A DNA stretch of 64,000 nt, from the NCBI GenBank assembly GCA_030549495.1, contig JAUIRK010000057.1, forward strand, positions 160,873 through 224,872. The letters run 5' to 3'. Below the pieces are notes generated by a model. The model did not search any database. It worked only from the letters and a program-made list of their open reading frames with translations, and was not told where the DNA came from. A program made the position numbers and the translations under genes. This DNA is from Nectonema munidae. Its lineage: Eukaryota > Nematomorpha > Nectonematoida > Nectonematidae. This document shows, piece by piece, positions 48,276 to 59,705 of the stretch (position 1 is the stretch's first letter; every line of letters starts with the position of its first letter).

Positions 48276-48689
48276 AGATAAATTGATAAATTTGAAATAA
48301 TTTAATAGAGATAAAATAAACAAGAATATAAAATTTTTTAATAATTTTACACATAATAAGCAAAGATGGATGAAACTAATAGCTTATGAGACAATTTGTC
48401 AGGGGGCAAATTGTCAATGGGGCGAAATGTCTGTCGACCGTTATTTAAATAATTTTTAATTATAAGGGCTAGCTACTTAAAGGTTGGCTTTTGCTGCTTA
48501 TAAAAACTTGAAAATATCAAATAAACTCTAATTCTTTATACCTCCTATTATTTTGAAATTATTCTGAGAACAGACGGTTCCATTTTAAAATAGTGAAAAT
48601 TGCTTTATTAGTTTACTTTGTTTCCTTTATCTCTTATGTTAATTATTTAGAAAATTTTTCAATTTTGAGTAAAAGGTAAGGTGCAGCGG

Positions 48690-48835
48690 GTGTATTTTTA
48701 TTGACCAGGCACTGATGTACCGCTTATGTCAAACTATGAACAAATTCGTATCGATGAGGAATCGAATCCAGAGGCTTGGGTGCTGAGTACATCATCTCAA
48801 CCAACCTGCCATGCTACCCATAGAATATGCTGTAG
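48690..48835 (-). repeat. tRNA-derived SINE within family B element
   Basis: Read on the minus strand it has an A-box-like TGGTTGAGATG and a B-box-like GGATTCGATTCC about 30-40 bp apart, matching the RNA polymerase III internal promoter consensus, in a 70-bp tRNA-like head. The counterpart is at 54225-54375 in the other copy. It was therefore present before family B copies diverged. Confidence 0.7.
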
Positions 48836-48837
48836 GG

Positions 48838-49269
48838 CAGTGGTTCCCAACCGGGGGTCCATGGAAATTCTACTTCAAACTACTTATGCTTAATCTCTTT
48901 TAATATACTTCTATTTTCCAAATCAATATAAATATATATATATTCAGAGCTTTTTTAAATAAATATTTTCTTCCGATTTTTAAAGTTTCATATTTTGAAT
49001 CTTTATGTATGCTTTTTATTAGTTACAATATTTTTGAAAAATTTATATTTTAATTGAAAAAAAATTTTATTTACATTTTATGTCGGGCTTTACGATTTCT
49101 CTGATTTCATATAAATAAGCATACGATTTAATAAGATGACTACAATAATTTTTTCCATAAAAATCTTTGATTAAATTTGTTGGCTCAAACTATTCAGTTG
49201 TAGGGTTCCACAGGTAAAAAAGTGACTGAAAAAGGGGGAACGGGATAAAAAAAAGGTTGGGAACCAGTG
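48838..49269. mobile_element. hAT MITE with exact target duplication and an empty site nearby
   Basis: Ends CAGTGGTTCCCAACC and, reversed, CACTGGTTCCCAACC. Flanked by CTGTAGGG on both sides (48830-48837 and 49270-49277). The homologous inverted copy near 54230 has a single CTGTAGGG with no insert, a direct empty-site confirmation. Confidence 0.93.
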
Positions 49270-49790
49270 CTGTAGGGGATACGTCAAATTAATTTTCAAA
49301 AAACTTAAGTTATGCTCTAAAAATTTTTGTTTTTGTTGAAGCTCTATAACTTTTTCTGATAGACTTTTTTTCTTTAAAAGTTATTATAAAAGGAAAATCA
49401 TTGCAAAATGTTAAGAGTTATTTTACTTTTTGTAGCTTGTATCAATTAGGCTTTTAAACTATTTTTGAATGATGCTGAGTAAAATGAAATAATGCGATCT
49501 TAATTTTTTGTTTGCACAATTATAACTTCATTTTATACCCTTGCCCCTGAATCAATCACATTTTTTCATATAAACATCGCAGGGTGTCTACTGTCTAGTA
49601 GACTCCTTTGCCTTTAGACTACATTCACTCATATAAAACTATCTAACCTTCAGTTATTTGTTTTCTCTAGGAATCAAATATTCTTTCATCAATTCCTGTA
49701 ATGTGCCTGGTAGACTACTTCATTTTTCAAATGAAAAGCCTATTCCACCCCCTAACAATTTTGGATTTTTTTTAAACTAGTGTTATTCGA

Positions 49791-50260
49791 TGGTTGTAGG
49801 TAAAATTGCCCCCGGAAAAAATGCCTCTAGAAAAAATGCCCCGGAATAAATGTCCCTAATTAAAAAGTAGGAAAAAATGCCCCCTAATTTTTAATTTTCA
49901 GGATTTTTTTTAATTATATAAATATTTTTATTTGGTACCGTTTTGAAAGGCTAAATTTCTAAAATTTCTTAATCTATAGGGTTTTTCTCTTTATAAAGTT
50001 CTTGAAAACAATAGCAAAGGTGCAGATTTGTGAGATGTGTTCTTAAAATCAGTTAAAATACAAATTATATTTAGAAAGTGTTCTAATACACACAAATTTC
50101 AAAAATATTTGCTGTTTTATAATTTTTTTTGTATTTAAAAAATTGTCGTATGCTGAGTTTTTAGTTTACTTTAATTAAATTTTAAATGAAAAGTTAACTT
50201 TTTTTTTACAAATTTTTTTTTTAATTAATAATTTTTTGAATTTTTTTTGTGTTGGGGCAG
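49791..50260. mobile_element. Nested element C, copy in the left arm
   Basis: It begins after TATTCGA with TGGTTGTAGG, then GCCCCC and AAAAAATGCCCC boxes; the far end is GTGTTGGGGCA. The counterpart is at 53170-53733. Multiple AAAAAATGCCCC repeats sit just inside its ends. Confidence 0.6.
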
Positions 50261-50988
50261 TTTTTGTACGTATTTTGCTCCTCTCCCCCTTCTTCACCAT
50301 AAATTTCAGTGTTTAAAATTTTATTTATGCAACAATTGGTGCCATATTTTTTCTTCAATAAATTAAGTTTCTAATGAAAATCTTAATGAAAGTAATATGT
50401 CAACATCATCAAAGCTGCTTAGAGAAGCGATGTAAAACTAGGCATACGATGTGTGATGAGCATGGATTTTCATAGTATTTTATGCCTTCATCAAATCATC
50501 TACCATTTTTTGGACTTTCTGTCTCTTTGAGTCCGACTTACTGACGTTGATTTAAAATAAAATGCACTTTAAAAAGATATCAGGATCTGTTTATTTTAGC
50601 AGAGTTACTTTAGATCTAACAAGCAGACAAAAAACATAGCGGTCAACACTTATTTTTCAAAAAATGTACTTGATAATAATTTTTCTTGATATTTTGGATA
50701 TCTCGAACACCTGGATATCTCGAAGTTTTTATTTGGTCCCTTCAAATTCGAGATAACGAGGTTTTACTATTATGATAGGGTAATCATCTCAGAGGCTTCT
50801 AGCCTTTTGATAACTCGAAGTGACACAGCTGCAATCAACTTTCATGTCTTCTACATCCTAAGTAAAATGTCAAGTTATTGCAATAGCTATATTTTTATTT
50901 TTTCATTCATTTATATTATATTTTCTTGTATTTACTTGAATAAATTTTTCTTCTTCTTCTTCTAATTTAAGTTTCGGAAAATATTACA
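50261..50988. other. No recognisable gene
   Basis: AT-rich. The phrase GATATCTCGA(A/G)xACCT occurs twice near 50695-50730. A (TTC)n run lies at 50948-50963. Nothing else recognised. Confidence 0.35.
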
Positions 50989-51475
50989 TTATCACATCTA
51001 ACAAAATTAATCCCTTCCAAATTACATACCTCCCATAGAAAAGTCCAGATTTCGCTATATATAAACTCTTCTCCTACCTCGAAACAAAACTATCATCCAA
51101 ATTAACATCATCCGCTCTCTTTCTAGACATCAACAATGTCTTCAACATGGCATCTCGCAATCATTTTAAACATGATGCGACAAAAATACCAATTGTCGGA
51201 TAAAATTGATTAAAATTACTTCTCAAATCTGTGTCTTATATTCAAACACAATTCTCTAGTTGCCATTCATTTCCTCTCACTTTCCACGCCACAAGGTGGG
51301 TGCCTCTCGGACATCCAATGGATTATAGTTATAAACCCCCTCTTAAATATATTAGATAACAATTTAGTTTTCTTTCAATGCTATTGAGATAATCAAACCT
51401 TTATCTTTACCTCAAACTCTCAAAAAGGAAACACAATAAACATCAACTAACCCTTTAATACGTAACTTTTGCAGC
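50989..51475 (+). mobile_element. LINE reverse-transcriptase fragment, second copy of the family
   Basis: Reading pieces include ALFLDINNVFN (RT palm start, usual form LDIxxAFD), then TPQGGCLSDIQWIIV-type phrasing near 51290-51330 and a following NPLLNILDNN, in shifted frames with stops. PQGGCLSDI and the helix after it match 34759 onward. 5' and 3' truncated. Confidence 0.55.
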
Positions 51476-51660
51476 TGTTTCATTAATCACGGCTATTTTT
51501 AGCTATTGATTTTTTCCTGTATCTATAATATATATTTTAAAAAAATGTTAAATGTTATACATGTTGTAAATATGTATATTATATATAGATATATAATTTC
51601 TCAGTTTTTTTCCCTTTGTGAACACTTTCCTTTGCAATAAATTTCTCTCTCCCTCTCTAA

Positions 51661-51745
51661 GTAGGCTTCATACGAAATCGAACCAAAGACTTTGAGTTAT
51701 CGAAACCTAGTATCTAACCAACCTTACGCCCCTTTAGTGCTTAGA
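51661..51745 (-). repeat. tRNA-derived SINE, short copy
   Basis: On the minus strand: GTTGGTTAGATACTAGG, TCGATAACTCAAAGTC, then the B-box-like TTGGTTCGATTTC. It is the same family as 61860-61995. Confidence 0.65.
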
Positions 51746-51789
51746 TACCTGTATCTATCATGGTCCAGGCGTCTAATGGGGTTTGTTTT

Positions 51790-52204
51790 AATTTAATCTA
51801 TTCTTGGTATTGAATCATGTTATTTAAATGTTACGTTCATTAAAATGATCAATTAAAAGTGTAACACTATATAATCTTAAAAATATAAATGTTAATAATT
51901 ATTTCATTTATTATTTCTAATCATATCATTAAATGGATTCTCTTCATTTAGTGATAAAAATTATAATAAACCCTAAAGATAAAATTTTTTTATAAAAATT
52001 ATTTTTTCTGCCCTTTTTCACTTATATAAGAAATGACAGCCTCATTGTTTTAATTTTTATTTTAATTTTTAAAGTAGAATTTTTTTTTAAAAATTTGCTA
52101 TCTAATAATTTGTTTTTTGAATTAATATACCCATTTAAAAATAATAGTTTATCTTTTTTAGTCAATTTTGACCCTGAGGCCATAAATAACGATACTTATT
52201 AGTT
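51790..52204. other. No recognisable gene
   Basis: Extremely AT-rich. No motif recognised. Confidence 0.4.
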
Positions 52205-53169
52205 CTGGGGGAGAGGGGGGGGGGGGGGGGGGTTATGACTCTTTCATGTCAATCAAAATCAAAAATTAAAATTTTTCAACAAAATTTTGACATACTTAGG
52301 TTCTATTTTATACTCGTTTGAAAATTTCTAAATATATATACATACAGTTTTGAACACTTTATAGTTTACATTTTTTCAAAATCGTGGTTACTTTTTGGGC
52401 AATGACAATCAAAATTTTGATTGATGAGAAATATATCTAATAAAACACATTCAAATTTTACATGAAATATATATTTTTTATATCAAATCGGGCATGCTGG
52501 ATTCATTTTTGGAATTTAAAAATTGAAAATACCTATAAGCATGGGCCTTGCTGATATCTTAAAAGTAGGGGGGACATTCTTGAAAACAATTTTTTTTAAA
52601 TTTACAAAATTAGATTTAGGAAAAATTAAACGACATTCGTAATAACTAATATTTTTTTTTTGCTTTTAAATATTAATATTTAAAAAAAATATACTTTTTT
52701 CCATATCTAAATCAATCTTGAATATTCATTGTTGTCCAATTCAGGCATTTCACAGATACTTGAAATTCACATCTTTCAAAACAAATATTAAATCGTCTTC
52801 ACTATAAACATGTGTTTCTTGTGAAGAACATATTAGACATTTTTATAGGTATCACATATTCACATGATATGTTTTATAATGTGTATGCATACAAGATCTA
52901 AAATATAACTCCTTTATATATATACTGTGTCCAGGGGCGCACATCCTCAAAATTATTGGGGGGGGCGAATTTTTTTTCTTGCAATTTTCAAAATTAGTGG
53001 TCTGGAAATACCACGGGAGACCAAATAACCTTTAAAATAGAGTGTATTCAGCGCATACCCTAAAGTCCTAAATTTATAAGATTACATTATATTTTTTTTA
53101 CAAAATTGGTGAATTTAAATACTATACTTCCAGCGAAAATATTTTAATTAAATTTGCATATCGAATATA

Positions 53170-53733
53170 GTGCGCAGAAAAAATGCCCCCAATTAAAAAG
53201 TAGGAAAAAATGCCCCCAATTAAAAAGTAGGAAAAAATGCCCCCAGTAAAAATGCCCCAATTTAAATTAGGAAAAAATGCCCCAACACAAAAAATTATTA
53301 ATTAAAATTTTTAAAAAAGATATGTCAAATAAAGATTTTTTGTAAAAAAAAAAAGTTAACTTTTCATTTAAAACATTTAAAATTTAATTAAAGTAAACTA
53401 AAAAATTCAGCATACGACAATTTTTTAAATACAAAAATTTTTTTTTTATAAAACAGCAAATATTTTTGGACTTTGTGTGTATCAGAACACTTTCTAAATA
53501 TAATTTGTATTTTAACTGATTTTAAGAACACATTCCCACAAATATGCACCTTTGCTATTGTTTTCAAGAACTTTATAAAGAAAAAACCCTATAGATTAAG
53601 AAATTTTAGGAATTTAGCCTTTCAAAACGGTACCAAATAAAAATATTTATATAATTATAAAAAATCCTGAAAATCAAAAATTAGGGGGCATTTTTTCCAA
53701 CTTTTTAATTGGGGGCATTTTTACCTACAACCA
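53170..53733. mobile_element. Nested element C with target duplication TCGAATATA
   Basis: TCGAATATA occurs at 53161-53169 and 53734-53742. The third copy of the host element (near 57735) has a single GGAATATACACTAG at this place, an empty site. Inside both ends are repeats of GAAAAAATGCCCCCAATTAA or its complement. The ends do not clearly match a known superfamily. Confidence 0.7.
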
Positions 53734-54224
53734 TCGAATATACACTAGTTTAAAAAAATCCAAAAATGTTAGGGGGTGGAATAGGGTTTTTGATTTGAAA
53801 AATGAAGTAGTCTACCAGGCACATTACAGGAATTGATGAAAGGATATTTGATTCATAGAGAAAACAAATAACTGAAGGTTGGATAGTTTTATATCAGTGA
53901 ATGTAGTCTAAAGACAAAGAGTCTACTAGATAACGTGTGATGTTTATATGAAAAAATGTGATTGATTCAGGGGCAAGGGTATAAAACGAAGTTATAATTG
54001 TGCAAACAAAAATAAAACAAAAAATTAAGATCGCATTATTTCATTATACAAGCTACAAAAATCTACAAAAAGTAAAATAACTGTTAACATTTTGCAATGA
54101 TTTGCCTTTTATAATAACTTTTAAGGAAAAAAAGTCTATCAGAAAAAGTTATAGAGCTTCAACAAAAACTAAAAAATTTTAGTGCATAACTTAAGTTTTT
54201 TGAAAACTAATTTGACGTATCCCC

Positions 54225-54375
54225 TACAGCATACTCTATCTATGTGTGGCATGGCAAGTTGGTTGAGATGATGGACATAGCACGGAAGCCTCTGGATTCG
54301 ATTCCTCATCGATACAAATTTGTTCATAGTTTGACATAAGCGGTACATCAGTGCCTGGTCAATGAAAATACATCC
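54225..54375 (+). repeat. tRNA-derived SINE within family B element (inverted counterpart)
   Basis: TGGTTGAGATGATGG (A box) and TGGATTCGATTCCTC (B box) on the plus strand. Same insertion as 48690-48835, by position within family B. Confidence 0.7.
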
Positions 54376-54869
54376 ACTGCACCACTCAAAATTGAAAAAT
54401 TTGCTACATAATTAACATAAGAGAGAAAGGAAACAAAATAAACTAATAAACCAATTTTCACTATTTTAAAATGGAACCGTCTGTTCTCAGAATAATTTCA
54501 AAATAATAGGAGGCATAAAGAATGAGAGTTTATTTGATATTTTCAAGTTTTTATAAGCAGCAAAAGCCAACGTTTAAGTAGCTAGCCCTTATAATTAAAA
54601 AATTATTTAAATAACGGTCGACAGACATTTCGCCCCCTGACAAATTGTCTCATAGGCTATTAGTATCATCCATCTTTGCTTATTATATGTGTAAAATTAT
54701 TAAAAAAATTTATATTCTTGTTTATTTCATCTCTATTAAATTATTTCAAATTAATCAATTTATCTCTTAATTTTTTAGAATTGTCCATGAGACAAAATGT
54801 CTTATGAAATAACGGGGCGAATTGTCCATGGGACGAACTGTCTTATGAAAATAATGGGCGAAATCTCCG

Positions 54870-55490
54870 AGGACCAAACTAACATAAATCAAAGTATACG
54901 AGAAAAGAAAATCATTGCGTTTTTTTGAATATTTCTGTCTACAAATAAAATTCTGACAGCTGTCATAAATAGATTAAGTACATTTTTAACAACTTAAACA
55001 TTTTGTTTCGATATATTTTTACTATAATAATCAACAAATTTTCTTTAAAAAAAGTGATTTGATTATGTACAGTGTTACTTATAAAATTATAGCTATTAAA
55101 AAAATTTCTTGACTTGAAAAAATTAAAGTTTTCAAATGTTACAAAATGTAGCAAACGTAGTGATAAAGATTAAGTGACTTTTGTTGAAAAAAATTTCTTA
55201 GCGCGAGTCTAACAATATTCATTGATATAAAATTGTAACGATTGAAAACTATTTTAATTTAACTCTAAATGCAAATTAGACAGAAGCAGTGGTGTAGTCA
55301 AAAAAAAGTTGATAGAAGGGCACAATTTTAAAATAAAAAACTTGCGCAACATTATTTATACTTTCTTGACCCTTTCATTGGAGAAATTTTCGAAAAACTA
55401 ATATCGCATAAGATGCATGGGGGCACCATGCGGTACATAGGTGTGTGGGCACGGCCCCTCATGCCCAGCCTAGCAACGTCACTCGAGAGA
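54870..55490. other. Segment present only in the right-hand family B copy
   Basis: The homologous left copy goes directly from the GCTCTC repeats to the 51-bp repeats. It includes a piece starting CAGTGGTGTAGTCA (55288) and, reversed, GAGTGACGTTGCTAGGC (55484), possibly a decayed hAT MITE. The remainder is unassigned. Confidence 0.5.
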
Positions 55491-55849
55491 AGAGAGCTAA
55501 CAAGAGAACAGGGCTTGAATGAAAGAAGAGAGCTTGAATGAGAGCTTGAGTGAATGATTGAGTTTTAGCAGAGAAAGCGGAAGAGAAAAACAGAGGAGAC
55601 AGAAAGAGAAATAGAATCACTGTGACAGAAGATGAGAAAATCTAGTGGATCATCAACATTTGTTTGCTCAAAAATACTACAAAGGAGCACTGTGATAAAC
55701 ATTGCTTACTTATTGTGTGCATATTGAAGCAATGGATTATTATTATTATATAGCTCTCACGCATCGTCTGTAAAATATGTTCAATAGGAAAAATGCGATC
55801 ATCATACATGTTTTATAAACAAGCAGCAACTCTTACTTATATAAAATTA

Positions 55850-55945
55850 TTGGGGGGGGGGGGGGGGCGAAGGTCACTTTACCCCCCCCCCCCCTGAAAA
55901 CACATTGGGGGGGGGGGGGGGTCGCCCCCGGATGTGCGCCCCTGA
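55850..55945. repeat. G-run / C-run terminal block of family B
   Basis: Three G runs of about 11-18 bases and one C run near 55880 lie within 95 bp of the right end. Strong G-quadruplex potential; homopolymer lengths may be unreliable in an assembly. Confidence 0.7.
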
Positions 55946-56107
55946 CTGTGTCAATTTCTATTTATGTATATAAAAATAACTGGGAAAAATATCGTATGTT
56001 TCTAAGTTTCTTTCAAAAAGTTGAGGGGACTTTTTCTTTTTTTTTCAAAAGTGGGGGGGGGGGGGGGGGGATTTGACCCCTCGCCCTCCTCCAAAATGAG
56101 GCCCCTG

Positions 56108-57350
56108 CCTATAAATGTATAACAAATCTGCGGTTTACTTTTAAAATCTGTCTCTGAAAACATTCATTCAAATTTTACATGGAATATACACATTATTATA
56201 ACAAATCAACAATCGCAATTTCATTTATAAATTCTTTTTGCATTTAGAATTTGAAATTGTTAACCAATGTGAAACAAATTTGCGGTTTATTTTTAAAATC
56301 TGTCTCCGAGAACATTAATTAAAATTTTACATGAAATATACACGCTTTTATAACAAATCAATAATGCCAATTTCATTTATAGATTCATTTGGATTTCAAA
56401 ATACTTATAAGTGTGAAACAAATTTACGGTTTATTTTTAAAATCTGTCTCCGAGAACATTAATTAAAATTTTACATGAAATATACACGCTTTTATAACAA
56501 ATCAACAATGCCAATTTCATTTATAGATTGTTTTTGCATTTAGAATTTGAAAATACTTATAAGTTTGAATCAAAGTTGCGGTTTATTCTAAAATCTGTCT
56601 TCGAGAACACTGATTCAAATTTTACATGAAATATACACATTTTCATATCAAATCAACAGTGCCAATTTCATTTATAGATTATTTTTGCATTTGGATTTCA
56701 AAATTCTTATAAGTGTTAACAAAGTTGCGGTTTATTTCTAAAATCTGTCTTCGAGAACATTCATTCAAATTTTACATGAAATATACACATTTTCATGTCA
56801 AATCAACAATGCCAATTTCATTTATGGATTCATTTGGATTTCAAAATACTTAAGTGTGAAACAAAGTTGCGCTTTATTTCTAAAATTTGTTTTCAAGAAC
56901 ATTCATTCAAATTTTACATGAAATTTACACATTTTCATATCAAATCAACAATGCTAATTTCATTTATAGATTGTTTTTGCATTTGGATTTCAAAATACTT
57001 ATAAGTGTGAAACAAATTTGCGGTTTATTTCTAAAATCTGTCTTCGAGAACATTCATTCAAATTTTACATGAAATATACACGCTTTTATAAGAAATCAAC
57101 AATGCTAATTTTATTAAAAGATTTTTTTTGCATTTGGATTTCAAAATACTTATAAGTGTGAAACAAAGTTGCGGTTTATTTCTAAAATCTGTCTTCGAGA
57201 ACATTCATTCAAATTTTACATGAAATATACACATTTTCATATCAAATCAACAATGCTAATTTCATTTATAGATTATTTTTGCATTTGGATTTCAAAATAC
57301 TTATAAGTGTTAACAAAGTTGCGGTTTATTTCTAAAATATGACCTAGATT
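56108..57350. repeat. Satellite family 1, ~145-150-bp tandem array
   Basis: About eight units, marked by TTGCGGTTTATTT at about 56280, 56425, 56577, 56727, 57020, 57170 and 57320 and by CAAATTTTACATGAAATATA. Same family as 1085-2060, but these units are more alike. Short frames at 56795-57072 are by-products. Confidence 0.88.
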
Positions 57351-57394
57351 CTTTACAATATTTAAAAAACACAAGTGCTACCAAATCACCCTAA

Positions 57395-57735
57395 GGGTTA
57401 ACTACTTAAACGTTAGCTTTTGCTGCTTATAAAAACTTGAAAATAGCAAATAAACTCTTATTCTTTATGCCTCCTATTATTTTGAAATTATTCTGAGAAC
57501 AGACGGTTCCATTTTAAAATAGTGAAAATTGCTTTATTAGTTTATTTTGTTTCCTTTCTTCACTCATATAAAACTCTCCAACCTTCAGTTATTTGTTTTC
57601 AGTTGTTTTCTCTATCAGTCAAATATCCTTTCATCAATTCCTGTAATGTGCCTGATAGACTATACTTCATTTTCAAATGAAAAGCCTATTCCACCCCCCC
57701 CCTACAATTTTGGATTTTTTTAAACTAGTGTATAT
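57395..57735 (-). mobile_element. Third, short copy of family B interior
   Basis: It matches the left copy at 48464-48640 and then jumps to the sequence at 49625-49780, so it lacks the intervening ~1 kb that carries the SINE and MITE, and lacks element C. It begins directly after the satellite array. It preserves the older state of family B. Confidence 0.75.
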
Positions 57736-57760
57736 TCCCTAAATTTAATTAAAATATATG

Positions 57761-59705
57761 CAAAATTTGATTAAAAATTTAACAGTAAAAATACGATTTT
57801 TGATTAGTTTTTTTAGAAAATAATGCACTCTTCTTTTGACATGAGACTAGTTAGGAAAGTTTTCTAAGTACCTATAACATATCGCTAGATACCAAGCTAA
57901 AATTAAATGACCCCTATACTTACCAAAGCATTTTTCGAGAATTTCTATTGAAAAAAAAATTTTTTATCTTGTTTTCTAGCCTCGATTTAAACTCTTCTGA
58001 ACTCATTTTTCAAATTTAAGAATTTTTTTGATATTATTTACATTGAAAAAAGTCACTCAATAATTTGATATTGGTTTATTTGTAGGGTCAGTCCACTTTT
58101 TTGTTTCAAATAAAAACTGAAATAAACTTTGCGATTTTTGTTTTTCCACCTTCAAATAATTTAATTTTTAATTTTAACTTTAAGTTAAAAAAGAATATTT
58201 AAAAAATTAAAAAATCCTTTTTTTAAGGGTCCGAGAAGGTCATATTGAACACTTTCACATTTTGAATGTCAGTTAAGGTAAGATTATATTTTTGGACTTC
58301 TTTTCAATTTTTATAGAGAAAATTGAATTGAATTTATTAATATTGTAAGTTTTATGGTTACCCATATATTTTTAAATAACTGAAAAAGAAAAGGATAGTT
58401 TTTATTTTAGGGGTCAGTAGAGGTCAGTTTATTCTTTTGTCACTTTATTAATTTTATCAATGCTTTTTAAAAAAGATACCAAATTTAATAATAGAGATAA
58501 TATTTTTACATTTCAATGTTGTTAAAAATTGTTTTTATCCAAATACCCTACGACATAAAAACTTACATGCGACTCATCAGTCATCTCTACTCGCTTTCTG
58601 TTTACTCATCGTATTCATTAATATTGTTACCAGCATAGAAGAATGAACGCTCTAACTAAGTTGATATTAATTTTTACAACACGCTAAATCTTGGTATGTG
58701 TTTACCATTGATATTCATTATTGATGTATCATCGATACATGCATAAATCTTTGCTCTTGTATTGTTGACATTCAGCGTGTAATCTAAAACAACTTCATTA
58801 TGAAAAAGATGACAGCTTGAGTCATCTGCCTTTATACAGAGTTGTCATTATCGGGTTAAGCATATAATGATTCAAGGGTTAAATTAAGCTATTTCACTCA
58901 AATTAAGTCGAAACATGGGGTATAATACTTTAAAATGTTGCAAATTTTATACTCAATTTAAATATGCAGGCCCTTTTGGATAAATATTCATTAAAAAAGT
59001 TAGTTAGTCTTCATCTTATTTAATTCTATTTTCATCATCGATCATTAATTAAGAATTTGTTTTCTAGAGTTTCAATAAATCAAAAACAACTTTTCCTTAT
59101 CATAAGGATAATAACAGTTATTATACATTTCAAGTAGCCATTACCTAGCTTGTGTTGTTTATTGCAAGTTAATATAACCTTTAAAGAGTTGAAATAATAT
59201 TTGTTGAGCAAAATCTAAGTAATCGAAAGAATATTCAAAAACAAAATGATTTTAACCCACTTGTCTCCCCATTTTTATTATTTCAAATCAAACACGGACC
59301 AAACTTTATTATAAACAGTTTCAAATTAAACACACCGGAAAATCTTGCTATACTTAAATCACAATGATCTTTACACCGTTGTCTGGCCTTTGTTATTATG
59401 TCAAATCATACATGAAACAAATTTTATCCTAAATGGTAGTAATATGTAATTGATTATAGTGAATAAAATTATGATAAGGTGATGGGTGTCTTTATCCTTT
59501 CTAAGGTTAGAAAGATTGTGGCTAAAAAAATATAAGTTATATATATGGAAATAAATCAGAATTTTAACTTGTTTTGTCGTTAGTATTTAAATAGCCATTA
59601 TTAGATTGTATTAAATTACCAATAACCTTTACTCTTCTATTGTAGATTTAAATCTTATTTTATGTGTTTCAATAGACAAAGTGTTATTTATTTAAGAGTG
59701 GTTCA
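57761..59705. other. Intergenic DNA upstream of ribokinase
   Basis: AT-rich and without recognised genes. A TTTCAATAG acceptor-like site at 59667-59675 lies just before the ribokinase start, so a non-coding 5' exon is possible. No clear promoter motif. Confidence 0.4.

Larger units (their letters stand above)
47679..50260 (-). mobile_element. hAT-like non-autonomous element (family B), inverted and truncated copy
   Basis: It starts with CAGGGGCGCACATCC at 47679 and matches the complement of 55944-53277 throughout, with indels. The other terminus is lost after about 50260. It carries an internal ~51-bp tandem repeat, a SINE, a MITE (48838-49269) not shared by the other copy, and nested element C. 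No long reading frame, so non-autonomous. Confidence 0.8.
52932..55944 (+). mobile_element. hAT-like non-autonomous element family B, complete copy
   Basis: Both ends are CAGGGGCGCACATCC (52932, and reversed from 55944). Exact 8-bp duplication ACTGTGTC at 52924-52931 and 55945-55952. It has no long reading frame. It carries nested element C (53170-53733), a SINE (54225-54375) and an extra ~600-bp segment relative to the left copy. G runs near the right end (55853-55922) are much longer than in the left copy. Confidence 0.9.
52540..56107. mobile_element. hAT-like element family A, inserted in the satellite
   Basis: Ends CATGGGCCTTGC and, reversed, CAGGGGCCTCATTTTGG. Flanks CCTATAAG (52532-52539) and CCTATAAA (56108-56115) are an 8-bp duplication with one mismatch. 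The satellite consensus AAAATACCTATAAGTGT shows the uninterrupted site. Most of its length is the nested family B copy; no transposase seen. Confidence 0.75.
52205..57350. mobile_element. Second copy of the satellite-bearing element, split by nested hAT insertions
   Basis: It begins CTGGGG plus a long G run, then TCAATCAAAATCAAAAATT and CAAAATTTTGACAT, matching 723-930, and continues into satellite family 1. The array is broken at 52539 by family A and resumes at 56108. The distal end is not found, so it appears truncated near 57350. Confidence 0.6.

Noticed and set aside
48690-48835. tRNA gene
   Set aside because: It has A- and B-box-like sequences but no convincing cloverleaf or anticodon stem, and is repeated inside a mobile element. 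Called SINE.
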